Part shown: one piece after another, positions 7,676-16,000 of the stretch
How the letters are laid out: each line of letters starts with the position of its first letter
How positions within the stretch are numbered: position 1 is the stretch's first letter
Assembly: GCF_000012965.1 (NCBI RefSeq)
Contig: NC_007575.1
Coordinates: 1,488,001-1,552,000 of the forward strand
Reading direction: 5' to 3'
DNA from: Sulfurimonas denitrificans DSM 1251
GTDB taxonomy: Bacteria; Campylobacterota; Campylobacteria; Campylobacterales; Sulfurimonadaceae
DNA: 64,000 nucleotides
Made by a program: the position numbers and the translations under genes
The notes under the pieces: model-generated
The model's input: only the letters and a program-made list of their open reading frames with translations
Databases searched by the model: none
Told to the model about the DNA's origin: nothing

Positions 7676-9904
7676 TTATATTTTTTTATTATATGATAAA
7701 ACATAATAAGCTTGCCCCAAAGCAATGCCACCATCATTAATAGCGCTCTGGCGTTGGTAATAGTGTTTGATTTTCTCCTCTTTTAACTCTTTACATGTAA
7801 GCTCAAGAAGTGTTTTGTTTTGAAACACTCCTCCGCTTAAAATCACTTCTAGTTTTTCGATTTTTGAAATGTCTAAGATGATTTTTATAAGCGTGTTTAT
7901 AAATGTAGAGATTAACTCTTTTTTATCTGGCTTATTCTTTAACATGTACTCTACTATTTTCATATCAATCACGCCGTTTTCTACTATATAATCAAAACAT
8001 TTTTTTATGCTTTTATCATAATAGCTCTCACACAAAAGTCCGCTCTCGCCCTCATAACTTATTGTCTGAGCGATATTTGAAAATGAAGCGATAGCATCAA
8101 AGAGCCTTCCCACCGATGAGCTTTTTGGTGCGTTTAGATTTTTCAGATAGCTTTGATGCAGCATTTTTATCTCTACATGTGAAAAAGATTTTACAACATC
8201 TAGTTCAAGTTTTAAAACCTCTTCTAAAGAGAGTTCATCAAAAAGCATACTAAGTGCTACTCGTCTAGGCTCTTTTATGGCTCTCTCACCACCTAAGAGT
8301 TTAATCTGTTTGAAACTGTATTTGCGTTCATCTCCTACAAAAATCTCTCCGCCCCAAAGTGTGCTATCATCGCCGTAGCCAGTTCCATCAAAACTAAACC
8401 CGACATAATCTCCGCTAAGACCAAATTCCGCCTTACAAGCGTAAATATGAGCCAAATGATGCCCGATTTCTACCAACTTTTTGTTCTGTTTTTTAGCCCA
8501 TTTTGTCGTTTCATAGTTTGGGTGTCTATCATGAACTATAATATCTGGTTCAAAGTCGTAAAACCTTTTAAAACTCTCTAGTGTTCTCTCAAAAAACCCA
8601 AAAGCTTCCAAAGAGTTTAAATCTCCGATATGAGGAGAGAGTATAATATTGTCATCCATTACAAAAGCTACAGAGTTTTTTTGATTTGCTCCGACTGCTA
8701 AAATCATATTTTGACTCTTAAATGGGAGTTTTATTACCTTTGGAGCGTATCCTCTTGATAGCCTTAAAACCTGCATATTTTCATCTACAACTTGAACTAA
8801 ACTATCATCAACTCCATTAATTATCTCTCGCTCAAAATCTAGCGTAAATTCAACAAAGGGGAGCTTTTTAAAGATATCTTCTGCTTTTATGATGATAGGC
8901 TCATCACCAAGGTTTGCACTAGTGGCAACTATTGGATTTTGCAGATGAGCAAAGAGAAGATGATGAAGAGCAGTGTAAGGTAAAAAACAGCCGATTCTAT
9001 CGATGTTTGGAGCTAAAAGAGATGAGATATGATTACATGTACGCTTTTTTAGTATAACTATGGGAGCTTCTTTACATGTCAAAAGTTGTTCCTCTTTCTC
9101 GCTTACCTCTGCGAGAGCCTTTATCTGCTGTAAATCTTTGCACATGATGGCAAAAGGCTTTGTCGGTCTATGTTTAAACTCTCTTAAGTTTTTTAGAGCC
9201 TCATCACTATTTGCATCACAGACTATATGAAAGCCGCCTATACCTTTGATGGCTAGAATTTTTCCGTTCTTTATAAGAGATGCGACCTTTTCAATAATGT
9301 TTTTTTTATCTATTTCTACTTTTTGATTCCCCTTAAAAAGAGACAAAGAGGGTCCACACTCATTACATGAAATCGGCTGCGCATGGTATCTTCTGTCATG
9401 TGGGTTTTCGTACGCTTCTTTGCACTCACTACACATCTCAAACACATCCATAGAACTATTTTTTCTATCATATGGGACACTCTTTATAATGGAGTATCTA
9501 GGTCCGCAGTTTGTACAGTTTGTTGCAAAGTAGTTGTGGTATCTACCCTCTTTTTTCACATCATCCAAGCACTCTTTACATGTGGCTATATCACTGGAGA
9601 TTAAAGCTGTTTTTTGATTTATTGAATTTTGTGAGCTTTGCACTATTTTAAAACTTTTTTCTTGCAGAGGTTTTATATCTTTAGTAACAATGGTATCAAT
9701 TCTAGCTAGCGGTGGGAGTTTTAGACTAAGAGAGGCATTAAACACATTTAGCTGTTGTTCCCTCCCCTCTACTTCTATCTCTACACCACTCTGGCTGTTT
9801 TTTACAAAGCCTACTAGGTCTAACTCTAATGCCATTTTATAGACAAAAGGGCGAAATCCAACACCTTGAACCTGCCCTTTTATACTATAAGCAACTCTTT
9901 TCAA
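7676..9904 (-). CDS. hypF: Carbamoyltransferase HypF
   Basis: This 742-residue enzyme activates carbamoyl phosphate and transfers the carbamoyl group to the HypE C-terminal cysteine, the first step of cyanide ligand synthesis. Domains in order: acylphosphatase-like (1-90, GQVQGVGFRPFVY), two zinc fingers with CxxC pairs at 109/112, 130/133, 158/161 and 180/183, a YrdC-like domain (about 200-380), and a Kae1-like domain with HHLAH, SFDGTGYGDD and LSGGVFQN motifs. The start is TTG and overlaps the hydE stop (TTGA), so it is likely translationally coupled to hydE. Confidence 0.96.
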   Translation of the reverse strand: MKRVAYSIKGQVQGVGFRPFVYKMALELDLVGFVKNSQSGVEIEVEGREQQLNVFNASLSLKLPPLARIDTIVTKDIKPLQEKSFKIVQSSQNSINQKTALISSDIATCKECLDDVKKEGRYHNYFATNCTNCGPRYSIIKSVPYDRKNSSMDVFEMCSECKEAYENPHDRRYHAQPISCNECGPSLSLFKGNQKVEIDKKNIIEKVASLIKNGKILAIKGIGGFHIVCDANSDEALKNLREFKHRPTKPFAIMCKDLQQIKALAEVSEKEEQLLTCKEAPIVILKKRTCNHISSLLAPNIDRIGCFLPYTALHHLLFAHLQNPIVATSANLGDEPIIIKAEDIFKKLPFVEFTLDFEREIINGVDDSLVQVVDENMQVLRLSRGYAPKVIKLPFKSQNMILAVGANQKNSVAFVMDDNIILSPHIGDLNSLEAFGFFERTLESFKRFYDFEPDIIVHDRHPNYETTKWAKKQNKKLVEIGHHLAHIYACKAEFGLSGDYVGFSFDGTGYGDDSTLWGGEIFVGDERKYSFKQIKLLGGERAIKEPRRVALSMLFDELSLEEVLKLELDVVKSFSHVEIKMLHQSYLKNLNAPKSSSVGRLFDAIASFSNIAQTISYEGESGLLCESYYDKSIKKCFDYIVENGVIDMKIVEYMLKNKPDKKELISTFINTLIKIILDISKIEKLEVILSGGVFQNKTLLELTCKELKEEKIKHYYQRQSAINDGGIALGQAYYVLSYNKKI

Positions 9905-11571
9905 AAAAGCTCATTTCCACCATACAAGATATTTCTGCCATCAATAGGCAACTCTTTGTTAAAGAATAAATTATGATTTACTGAGACCTCTTTTGAGAGT
10001 TTGCTAAAGATAGGTCTATTTTGAAGAAGCGAGCCTGTAGCAACCACTGCATCACTCTTCATCTCCTCTTTTATCTCATCAAGGGTAGATGAGAGAAACT
10101 CTACAAAACTCTCTATAACTCCATAACTAAGGGTTAGTTTATCAACTTTTGCAAGTTTAAAACTCATAGCAGTTCTGATGCACATAAGAGGATCTAAGTA
10201 AACTTTTGAGCCAACTCTTTTTAGTTTATAGTCTATTCTGGGACCTTTTGTACCTAAAAACAGAGTTGCATTCTCCTCTATAGCTTTTGCAGCTATTGAT
10301 AGGTTTGCCTCTTTTGAGTAACCCAAAACTATGGACACTATGCCCCATAATTTATAAACATTGAGCTCTTTTTCGTCAAAAACTATTTCCGATATCTCTG
10401 CAAAATGTTCAGGATCGCTGTTTTTAAAGTTTTTCACTAACTTCTCACCGCTCTCATTAGTAGCCATTATTGCTTTGAGTAGCTCTTTCATGGAGTCAAA
10501 TTTAAACTCAAATGAGAGATACTCAATTGTTCCAAATTTTTTAGAGTAGATTAAAATATTGTTGTGGTACTCTTTGCTTATATTTATACCAGCTACAGTT
10601 TTATCCTCTAAACCATGCTCTTTTATAACTGAGAAAAAAGCACCCAGATGAGGAATCAAACCTTTTTTCTCTTCCAAATTTTCATAAGGGAGACCTTTTT
10701 GACCGCTAAGTATTGCCAAATGATTATCGCCAACTACAATCTCTATTGGCTCTTGCTCTATTGCGCCTTTTACTAACTCAAATACTCTCTCATGTAAAAT
10801 CTTCTCTTTTGTTATAAAAATAAGGTTAATTCCCACTTTATGAAGTTCGCAAAGCAGAAGATGTAAAATAAAATCATCGGGCAATTTAAAACGAATAAGT
10901 TCACTCTCTATATCTTCAAAATCCATCTTAAATTTGATATTTGTTTTTAGCCTTACAAAAGGTTTCTCAATTGCTCCAATAGCGGCTATTTCACTATTTG
11001 TAGCGTTTGTGTAGTGCGCTATTGTTGATAAATCATAACTGATAATATCAAACTCTTTATCACTACACACTTTGCCTATTTTTCCAACAAAAACTCTTCC
11101 ATAAAATGTATCTATACCAACTACCAAACCTTCATTAACTGCTTTGGCAATCTCTGTTATCTGCTCTTTATAGCTCTTTTTTTCTCCATCTAAACCATAT
11201 CCACAAACTTCACATTCATGAAAAATATTGTAGTAGTTCTCGTCTGTCTCATCCATAACTTCAGCCAAACACTTGGGGCAAAATGGCATTGAGAGTTTTG
11301 AAGTTTCATCAAGAGTAGAGCTCTCTGTGGGCATCTCATCAACCACTACAGCGTCAGTTGCATGTAAAAATATAGAGTGCGGAAGTTCTAATGAGAGCCT
11401 CTGAGCAAACGCTCCTAACTCATCACTATCTTCTGATTTTACATACAAGAGCAACTCGTCTCTATTTTTTACTAGAGTAGAGTCTAGTAAAAATAGTTTT
11501 AGAGTTCTTAGGATTATCTTCTCATAAATTAAAGAGGATGAGAGATACCTAAATGAAAATTTCAATATCAT
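9901..11571 (-). CDS. hydE: HydE, HypF-like hydrogenase accessory protein lacking HypF catalytic motifs
   Basis: The 556-residue protein sits after hydD, as hydE does in Wolinella and Helicobacter, where its role is poorly known. Read beside HypF it shows the same order of parts. There is an N-terminal region, a zinc finger with CxxC at 98/101 and 120/123, and a YrdC-like stretch (NEGLVVGIDTFYGRVFVG, later EKPFVRLK). A Kae1-like C-terminus has ATGSLLQNRPIF where HypF has LSGGVFQNKTLL. The HypF HHLAH metal motif corresponds to PHLGA and the FDGTGYG motif is not kept. It is therefore probably a non-catalytic HypF paralogue. Its start overlaps the hydD stop (ATGA). Confidence 0.8.
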   Translation of the reverse strand: MILKFSFRYLSSSLIYEKIILRTLKLFLLDSTLVKNRDELLLYVKSEDSDELGAFAQRLSLELPHSIFLHATDAVVVDEMPTESSTLDETSKLSMPFCPKCLAEVMDETDENYYNIFHECEVCGYGLDGEKKSYKEQITEIAKAVNEGLVVGIDTFYGRVFVGKIGKVCSDKEFDIISYDLSTIAHYTNATNSEIAAIGAIEKPFVRLKTNIKFKMDFEDIESELIRFKLPDDFILHLLLCELHKVGINLIFITKEKILHERVFELVKGAIEQEPIEIVVGDNHLAILSGQKGLPYENLEEKKGLIPHLGAFFSVIKEHGLEDKTVAGINISKEYHNNILIYSKKFGTIEYLSFEFKFDSMKELLKAIMATNESGEKLVKNFKNSDPEHFAEISEIVFDEKELNVYKLWGIVSIVLGYSKEANLSIAAKAIEENATLFLGTKGPRIDYKLKRVGSKVYLDPLMCIRTAMSFKLAKVDKLTLSYGVIESFVEFLSSTLDEIKEEMKSDAVVATGSLLQNRPIFSKLSKEVSVNHNLFFNKELPIDGRNILYGGNELF

Positions 11572-12113
11572 AAAACGCCCTTTATGTATGTATATTTTGA
11601 AGCTTCTTCTAAAGTTATATCGCTTTTTATCGAAGCGCTCACTCCAAAATCTTCTATGTATTTTATAATTACTCTCTCCATTAGCACCGCAGCTTTTAAA
11701 ACTTCATCAGTCATGCTAAAGGTGCTGTTTTCCCCTATCACAAAAGGGATAACTCCTACTATTTTAGTTGGAGGCAAATCTCCTAACATCTCTATCATCT
11801 GCAGAGTTTGGAGCATTTCAACTTCATGAGCACTTCCATTCCAAGTTATAAAATCTGGAACATCGTTAAAATCAAAACTATAAACATCCCCAATCTTTGC
11901 ATCGGCAACATTAACGCAATCAATAAGCAAAACAGCATCATACTGAGTGATAATTGGTATCAATCTTTGAGCCAATGTCCCACCATCAAGAATATCAACT
12001 GTATGCTCATCTGAGCTAAATTCATACTTCTCATCAAGGAAATTTGCTAAATGAGCACCTATCCCCTCATCGCCAAAGAGGATATTGCCTATACCTAATA
12101 TTAAAATCTTCAA
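11568..12113 (-). CDS. hydD: Hydrogenase maturation endopeptidase HydD
   Basis: The 181-residue protein belongs to the HyaD/HybD/HupD peptidases (family M52), which cut the C-terminal tail from the nickel-loaded large subunit. Motifs: LGIGNILFGDEGIG with the metal-binding Glu, LLIDCVN with the conserved Asp, and SAHEVEMLQ with the conserved His. Its natural substrate is HydB, whose precursor has a 23-residue tail after the DPCxxCxxH motif. The first gene after the inverted-repeat element that separates it from hydC. Confidence 0.93.
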   Translation of the reverse strand: MKILILGIGNILFGDEGIGAHLANFLDEKYEFSSDEHTVDILDGGTLAQRLIPIITQYDAVLLIDCVNVADAKIGDVYSFDFNDVPDFITWNGSAHEVEMLQTLQMIEMLGDLPPTKIVGVIPFVIGENSTFSMTDEVLKAAVLMERVIIKYIEDFGVSASIKSDITLEEASKYTYIKGVL

Positions 12114-12163
12114 TAAGAGTCCTTATTATGACTAACTGATTCTAAGCACTTTTCATAAAAATG

Positions 12164-12267
12164 CATAAAGCACAGTGTCGTTCTCGAAAAACAAAGTTTT
12201 TCGTAGCTTTATGGGGTTGTAGGGACATTTGTCCCTGGCATTAAAATGGACTAGTCCGTTTTAATGC
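12164..12267. repeat. Intergenic element of nested inverted repeats between hydC and hydD
   Basis: About 100 bases hold four inverted repeats in a row. CATAAAGC (12164-12171) pairs with GCTTTATG (12206-12213). Inside it, CGAAAAAC (12185-12192) pairs with GTTTTTCG (12196-12203). GGGAC (12222-12226) pairs with GTCCC (12231-12235). A 30-base near-perfect palindrome follows at 12238-12267, with one T-G mismatch. The arrangement resembles REP- or MITE-like intergenic elements and could also act as an RNA processing or partial termination site between the structural and accessory genes. I did not find another full copy in this window. Confidence 0.6.
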
Positions 12268-12280
12268 ATAACATCAGTGT

Positions 12281-12982
12281 CTAGTGTTTTCTTTTCCATC
12301 TATATCCACTAAATATAGAGTCAACCGTTCCCTCTTTTCCATAAACAGCGTTAAAAACAACCATATAGATGTGTCCAACTATGAAAAGAATAACTCCCCA
12401 CATAAGTACATGGTGCAGCTCTCTAATAGCAGCCATACCGCCAAACATAGCTTCAACATATCTCATGCTACCATAAAGCGCTCCACCTATACCATCATGA
12501 TAGTTATGAACGTACAAGATAAGACCAGTTAATATCAGACCGCTTGTAGCTATATAAAATATCAAATATGCCATCAACTGAACAACATTATATGCGCCAG
12601 TTAGTTTAGGATGCTTTGTTAAAAAGAGATAGTAACCTACCTGACTCATCCAATTTTTAAGATTAAATAAATCTCTAAAAGAGGTAATCTCCATTTTATC
12701 TTTTGCAGAAAAAAAGAAATAGTACGTCTTTCCTATAAACATGGAAATCATAATAAATCCAAACACCTGATGCACCGCTCTATACTCTGCATTTATAAAA
12801 TTTGTAGGCTCGGCATTTACTGCTGGAATTATATATGGAACTGAGAGATAAAACCCAGTTATAATCAAAACAGTTATACTAAGAACTCTTATCCAGTGGT
12901 GCCATCTATAAAATGTAGTAAACTCTAACTCCATCTGAATATGCTCATCTACATCTTTTTCTTTCTTTTTAATACTTTGCAT
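12281..12982 (-). CDS. hydC: [NiFe] hydrogenase cytochrome b subunit HydC
   Basis: The 233-residue membrane protein has several transmembrane helices with the histidine pattern of group-1 hydrogenase cytochrome b subunits (YRWHHWIRVLS, YRAVHQVFGF, ELHHVLMWGVILFIVGHIY). It anchors HydAB to the cytoplasmic membrane and passes electrons to menaquinone. I chose the ATG at 12982 because it has a strong AAGGGAG upstream; an in-frame start 30 bases earlier would overlap hydB. It is the third gene of hydABC. Confidence 0.94.
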   Translation of the reverse strand: MQSIKKKEKDVDEHIQMELEFTTFYRWHHWIRVLSITVLIITGFYLSVPYIIPAVNAEPTNFINAEYRAVHQVFGFIMISMFIGKTYYFFFSAKDKMEITSFRDLFNLKNWMSQVGYYLFLTKHPKLTGAYNVVQLMAYLIFYIATSGLILTGLILYVHNYHDGIGGALYGSMRYVEAMFGGMAAIRELHHVLMWGVILFIVGHIYMVVFNAVYGKEGTVDSIFSGYRWKRKH

Positions 12983-12992
12983 AATGGCTCCC

Positions 12993-14726
12993 TTAAATAG
13001 TGCATCCGCCATAAAGCGGGTCCACCTTATACTGGCTTAGTATTTTGCCTTTTGTATCCATTACATGTACTGCACATGCGATACACGGATCATAAGAATG
13101 AATAATTCTAATTATCTCTATTGGCTGTGTTAAATCCTCTATTTTTAGACCGATTAAGTCAGCTTCATAAGGTCCTTTTGCACCTTTAGAGTCCATTGGT
13201 CCTGCATTCCAAGTTGATGGAACTACTGCTTGATAGTTTTCAACAACACCATTTTTAATTCTAATCCAGTGACTAAGCATTCCACGAGGTACATCACCCA
13301 TACCTCTTCCTTTGTACTCTCTGTTTTTGTCTATAGTGTAAGTTGCACAAGTCTCTTGGTCAACTTTGAGATTTTCTATTAAGTTATTAAAAGCAACTAG
13401 AGCGTTATCTGCAATTAGTTTTGCCTGCAACATTCGCCCTGCTGTTCTTCCAAGTGTTGAAAAAAGAGCAGCTGCTGGAACACCTGTTTTAGCTAAGAAA
13501 TCATTTACTACTTTTACTGTTTTTTTGTTTCCTTTTGCATAACCGACTAACATACATGCTAAAGGACCAACTTCCATAGGCTCACCTTTATATCTTGGCG
13601 ATTTAATCCAGCTGTACTTCTCTTTTTCATTTATCATTTTAGAGCTAATCATTTTTCCATCAGGTCCAACAGTATCGCCATCTACAAAACCAGTATAGTT
13701 TGGATTTGTTGTTCCATCATAAGGGTGTTGCGGTGCATCATCTTTATACCATGAGTGAGTTGCTTCTTCAGTTATCATATCTTCATCAATCTCAAATACT
13801 TTACTAAGATCCCCGTTCATGATAACGCCACTCTCAAAAAGATAATCATTTCTGCCAACCATCATGTCTTGATGTGCCATAAAGTTTTTAACACCCATAG
13901 GTTTCATAACAGAAGGCTCAGTTTTGTACATCTCTGCCGCCATTACGATATCTGCATAGTAAGCATTATTTACAAAGTCTGCAATAGTCTGATATTTAAC
14001 TAAATACTCACCCATTCTAGCAGGGTTAAGAATATCCATAACACAAGTAACTCCACCTACTGCCAAACTCTGAGGATGTGGATTTTTACCACCAAAGATT
14101 GCCATCATCTGCGCTATTATTCTTTGAATTTCAAGAGCTTTTAAGTAGTGCGAAAGTGCAATAAGATTTTGTTCAGGTGTAAATCTAAATGTTTTATGCC
14201 CCCAATATGCGTTAGCAAAAGGTCCAAGTCCTTGAGGATTTTTAGCAAATTTTGCAATTTTTTCTTTTACTTTTTTAAGCTCATTCTCACCAGTTCCGAT
14301 TGGATTGTCACTATATTTAAAAGCTAATTTACTAGCCTTTTCTTCATCCGCAGAGAGTGCTGAGACTATATCAACCCAGTCAACACCATGTAGATGATAA
14401 AAATGCACAACATGGTCATGCATAAAAAGTGCCGCATTCATCAAAGTTCTTACAAGTTCTGCATTGTAAGGAATTTTAATTCCCAGTGCATCCTCTACTG
14501 CCATTGTGCTCTTTAGATAGTGGGAGTAGGTACAAACTCCACAAATTCTCTGCATCATAAGCGGTATATTTCTTGGATCCCTACCTTTGGCGATTACCTC
14601 TAAACCTCTCCATAGAGTTGAAGATACAAATGCGTCTTGAACAACTCCATCATCTCCAACTATTACCTCAGCTCTTAGATGCCCTTCTATCCTTGTTATT
14701 GGATCTACTATTACTCTTTTTGACAT
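12993..14726 (-). CDS. hydB: [NiFe] hydrogenase large subunit HydB (membrane-bound uptake type)
   Basis: The 577-residue catalytic subunit carries the Ni-Fe centre. The L1 motif RICGVCTYSH is at about 60-69 and the L2 motif DPCIACAVH ends at about 554. The 23 residues after that His are the tail removed by HydD during maturation. Sequence style and the neighbours hydA and hydC place it with group-1 periplasm-facing uptake hydrogenases. With HydA it oxidises H2 outside the membrane and feeds the quinone pool through HydC. Confidence 0.97.
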   Translation of the reverse strand: MSKRVIVDPITRIEGHLRAEVIVGDDGVVQDAFVSSTLWRGLEVIAKGRDPRNIPLMMQRICGVCTYSHYLKSTMAVEDALGIKIPYNAELVRTLMNAALFMHDHVVHFYHLHGVDWVDIVSALSADEEKASKLAFKYSDNPIGTGENELKKVKEKIAKFAKNPQGLGPFANAYWGHKTFRFTPEQNLIALSHYLKALEIQRIIAQMMAIFGGKNPHPQSLAVGGVTCVMDILNPARMGEYLVKYQTIADFVNNAYYADIVMAAEMYKTEPSVMKPMGVKNFMAHQDMMVGRNDYLFESGVIMNGDLSKVFEIDEDMITEEATHSWYKDDAPQHPYDGTTNPNYTGFVDGDTVGPDGKMISSKMINEKEKYSWIKSPRYKGEPMEVGPLACMLVGYAKGNKKTVKVVNDFLAKTGVPAAALFSTLGRTAGRMLQAKLIADNALVAFNNLIENLKVDQETCATYTIDKNREYKGRGMGDVPRGMLSHWIRIKNGVVENYQAVVPSTWNAGPMDSKGAKGPYEADLIGLKIEDLTQPIEIIRIIHSYDPCIACAVHVMDTKGKILSQYKVDPLYGGCTI

Positions 14727-14735
14727 GTAATCTCC

Positions 14736-15887
14736 CTATTCTTTTGGTTTTTTAACTAATGATATAGCAGCATGAGCAGCTATTCCAATTGCAGTAACAG
14801 TTAAAATTCCAACACCAATTTTATCCGCTGTTGCATCAGCACCTAATCCACCAAATACTGTATGATAAAGTCTATCTCCAAGCGGTTCGTGAACAATTCC
14901 CATTTTGTCCCAAAAGTCAGGTTCACTACATCCCATACAGCCATGTCCTGCTTGAACTGGCCAAGATGTACCTTGATTAAACTTCTGTTTTGAGCAGTTG
15001 TTAAATGTATATGGTCCTTTACATCCTACTTTATAGAGACAATAACCATTTTTCGCACCCTCATCACCAAACTGCTCTACAAACTCACCAGCATCAAATC
15101 GCCCTCTTCTCTCACAAGCGTCATGGATTCTAAGTCCATAAGCCCATTTTGGTCTATTGTAAACATCGAGTGCAGGAAGAGTTCCATATAGGATAAAATG
15201 TAGAAGTGTTCCAACAATGTTGCTCTCACTAGGTGGGCATCCAGGAACATTTATTACAGTTTTATTTGTAATATTGCTAAGCGCTGTAGCATTTGTTGGA
15301 TTTGGATATGCTGCTTGAACACCTCCAAAAGATGAACATGAACCTATTGCAAAAATAGCAGCAGCATCTGCACATGCTTCTTGCGCACTCTCTTGCCCTG
15401 TTTTACCATGAGCTCCAATAGTTAAAAAGTAATCACTCTCTGCGTGAGGTATGCCACCCTCTACCATCAAGATATATCTACCTTTATACTTCTGCATAGC
15501 GTTATGAAGATTTTGTTCAGCTTGCCAGCCAGCTGCTGCCATAATCGTTTCATGATACTCTAGTGAAATATAGTCAAATATAAGAGAGTCTATACTAGGA
15601 GTAGCAGAGCGTAGCAATGACTCACTACACCCTGTACACTCCGCCATGTGTAACCAAACTAACGGTAGCCTATCAGCTATTTCAGCTGCTTGTGCAACTA
15701 GTGGGGTAAAACTAGCAGGCAACATCAACATAGATGTCATAGCCCCTGCCCAAGTCATAAACTCTCTTCTTGAAAAGCCCTTCTCTTCAATCAGTTTTGA
15801 TATTGATACTTCATCATCAAGTTTTGGTAAATTTGACAATTCGTCAAGCCTTGAAGACAACTTATCAAACAGACTACTATTTTCCAT
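14736..15887 (-). CDS. hydA: [NiFe] hydrogenase small subunit HydA with Tat signal
   Basis: The 383-residue iron-sulfur subunit has a Tat signal with SRREFMTWAG at about 39-48, which exports the folded HydAB complex. The mature part begins around LPLVWLHMAECTGCSES, with cysteines for the proximal cluster, followed by GSCSSFGG, NVPGCPPS and the distal cluster region rich in Cys and His. A C-terminal hydrophobic helix (about 358-377) anchors the subunit next to HydC. It is the first gene of the operon. The region upstream carries a TetR-type palindrome. Confidence 0.96.
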   Translation of the reverse strand: MENSSLFDKLSSRLDELSNLPKLDDEVSISKLIEEKGFSRREFMTWAGAMTSMLMLPASFTPLVAQAAEIADRLPLVWLHMAECTGCSESLLRSATPSIDSLIFDYISLEYHETIMAAAGWQAEQNLHNAMQKYKGRYILMVEGGIPHAESDYFLTIGAHGKTGQESAQEACADAAAIFAIGSCSSFGGVQAAYPNPTNATALSNITNKTVINVPGCPPSESNIVGTLLHFILYGTLPALDVYNRPKWAYGLRIHDACERRGRFDAGEFVEQFGDEGAKNGYCLYKVGCKGPYTFNNCSKQKFNQGTSWPVQAGHGCMGCSEPDFWDKMGIVHEPLGDRLYHTVFGGLGADATADKIGVGILTVTAIGIAAHAAISLVKKPKE

Positions 15888-15920
15888 GATACACTCCCTA
15901 AATTTTAGTTATATCCACAA

Positions 15921-15936
15921 AATGAATACTCATTCA
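15921..15936. promoter_or_regulatory. TetR-type operator candidate in the hydA promoter region
   Basis: The sequence AATGAATACTCATTCA forms an inverted repeat (AATGA, four bases, TCATT on the other strand). It resembles the operator I recall for the Bacillus TetR-family regulator FadR. It lies about 35-50 bases before the hydA start codon, where a bound repressor could block transcription. The nearest TetR-family gene, two genes upstream at 18131-18721, is a natural candidate regulator. This is inference from pattern only. Confidence 0.45.
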
Positions 15937-16000
15937 GTAATAGTATATGAAAAAAACTTAAATGAAAATTAATCTCTTAAATATAATTATTTTTTATATG

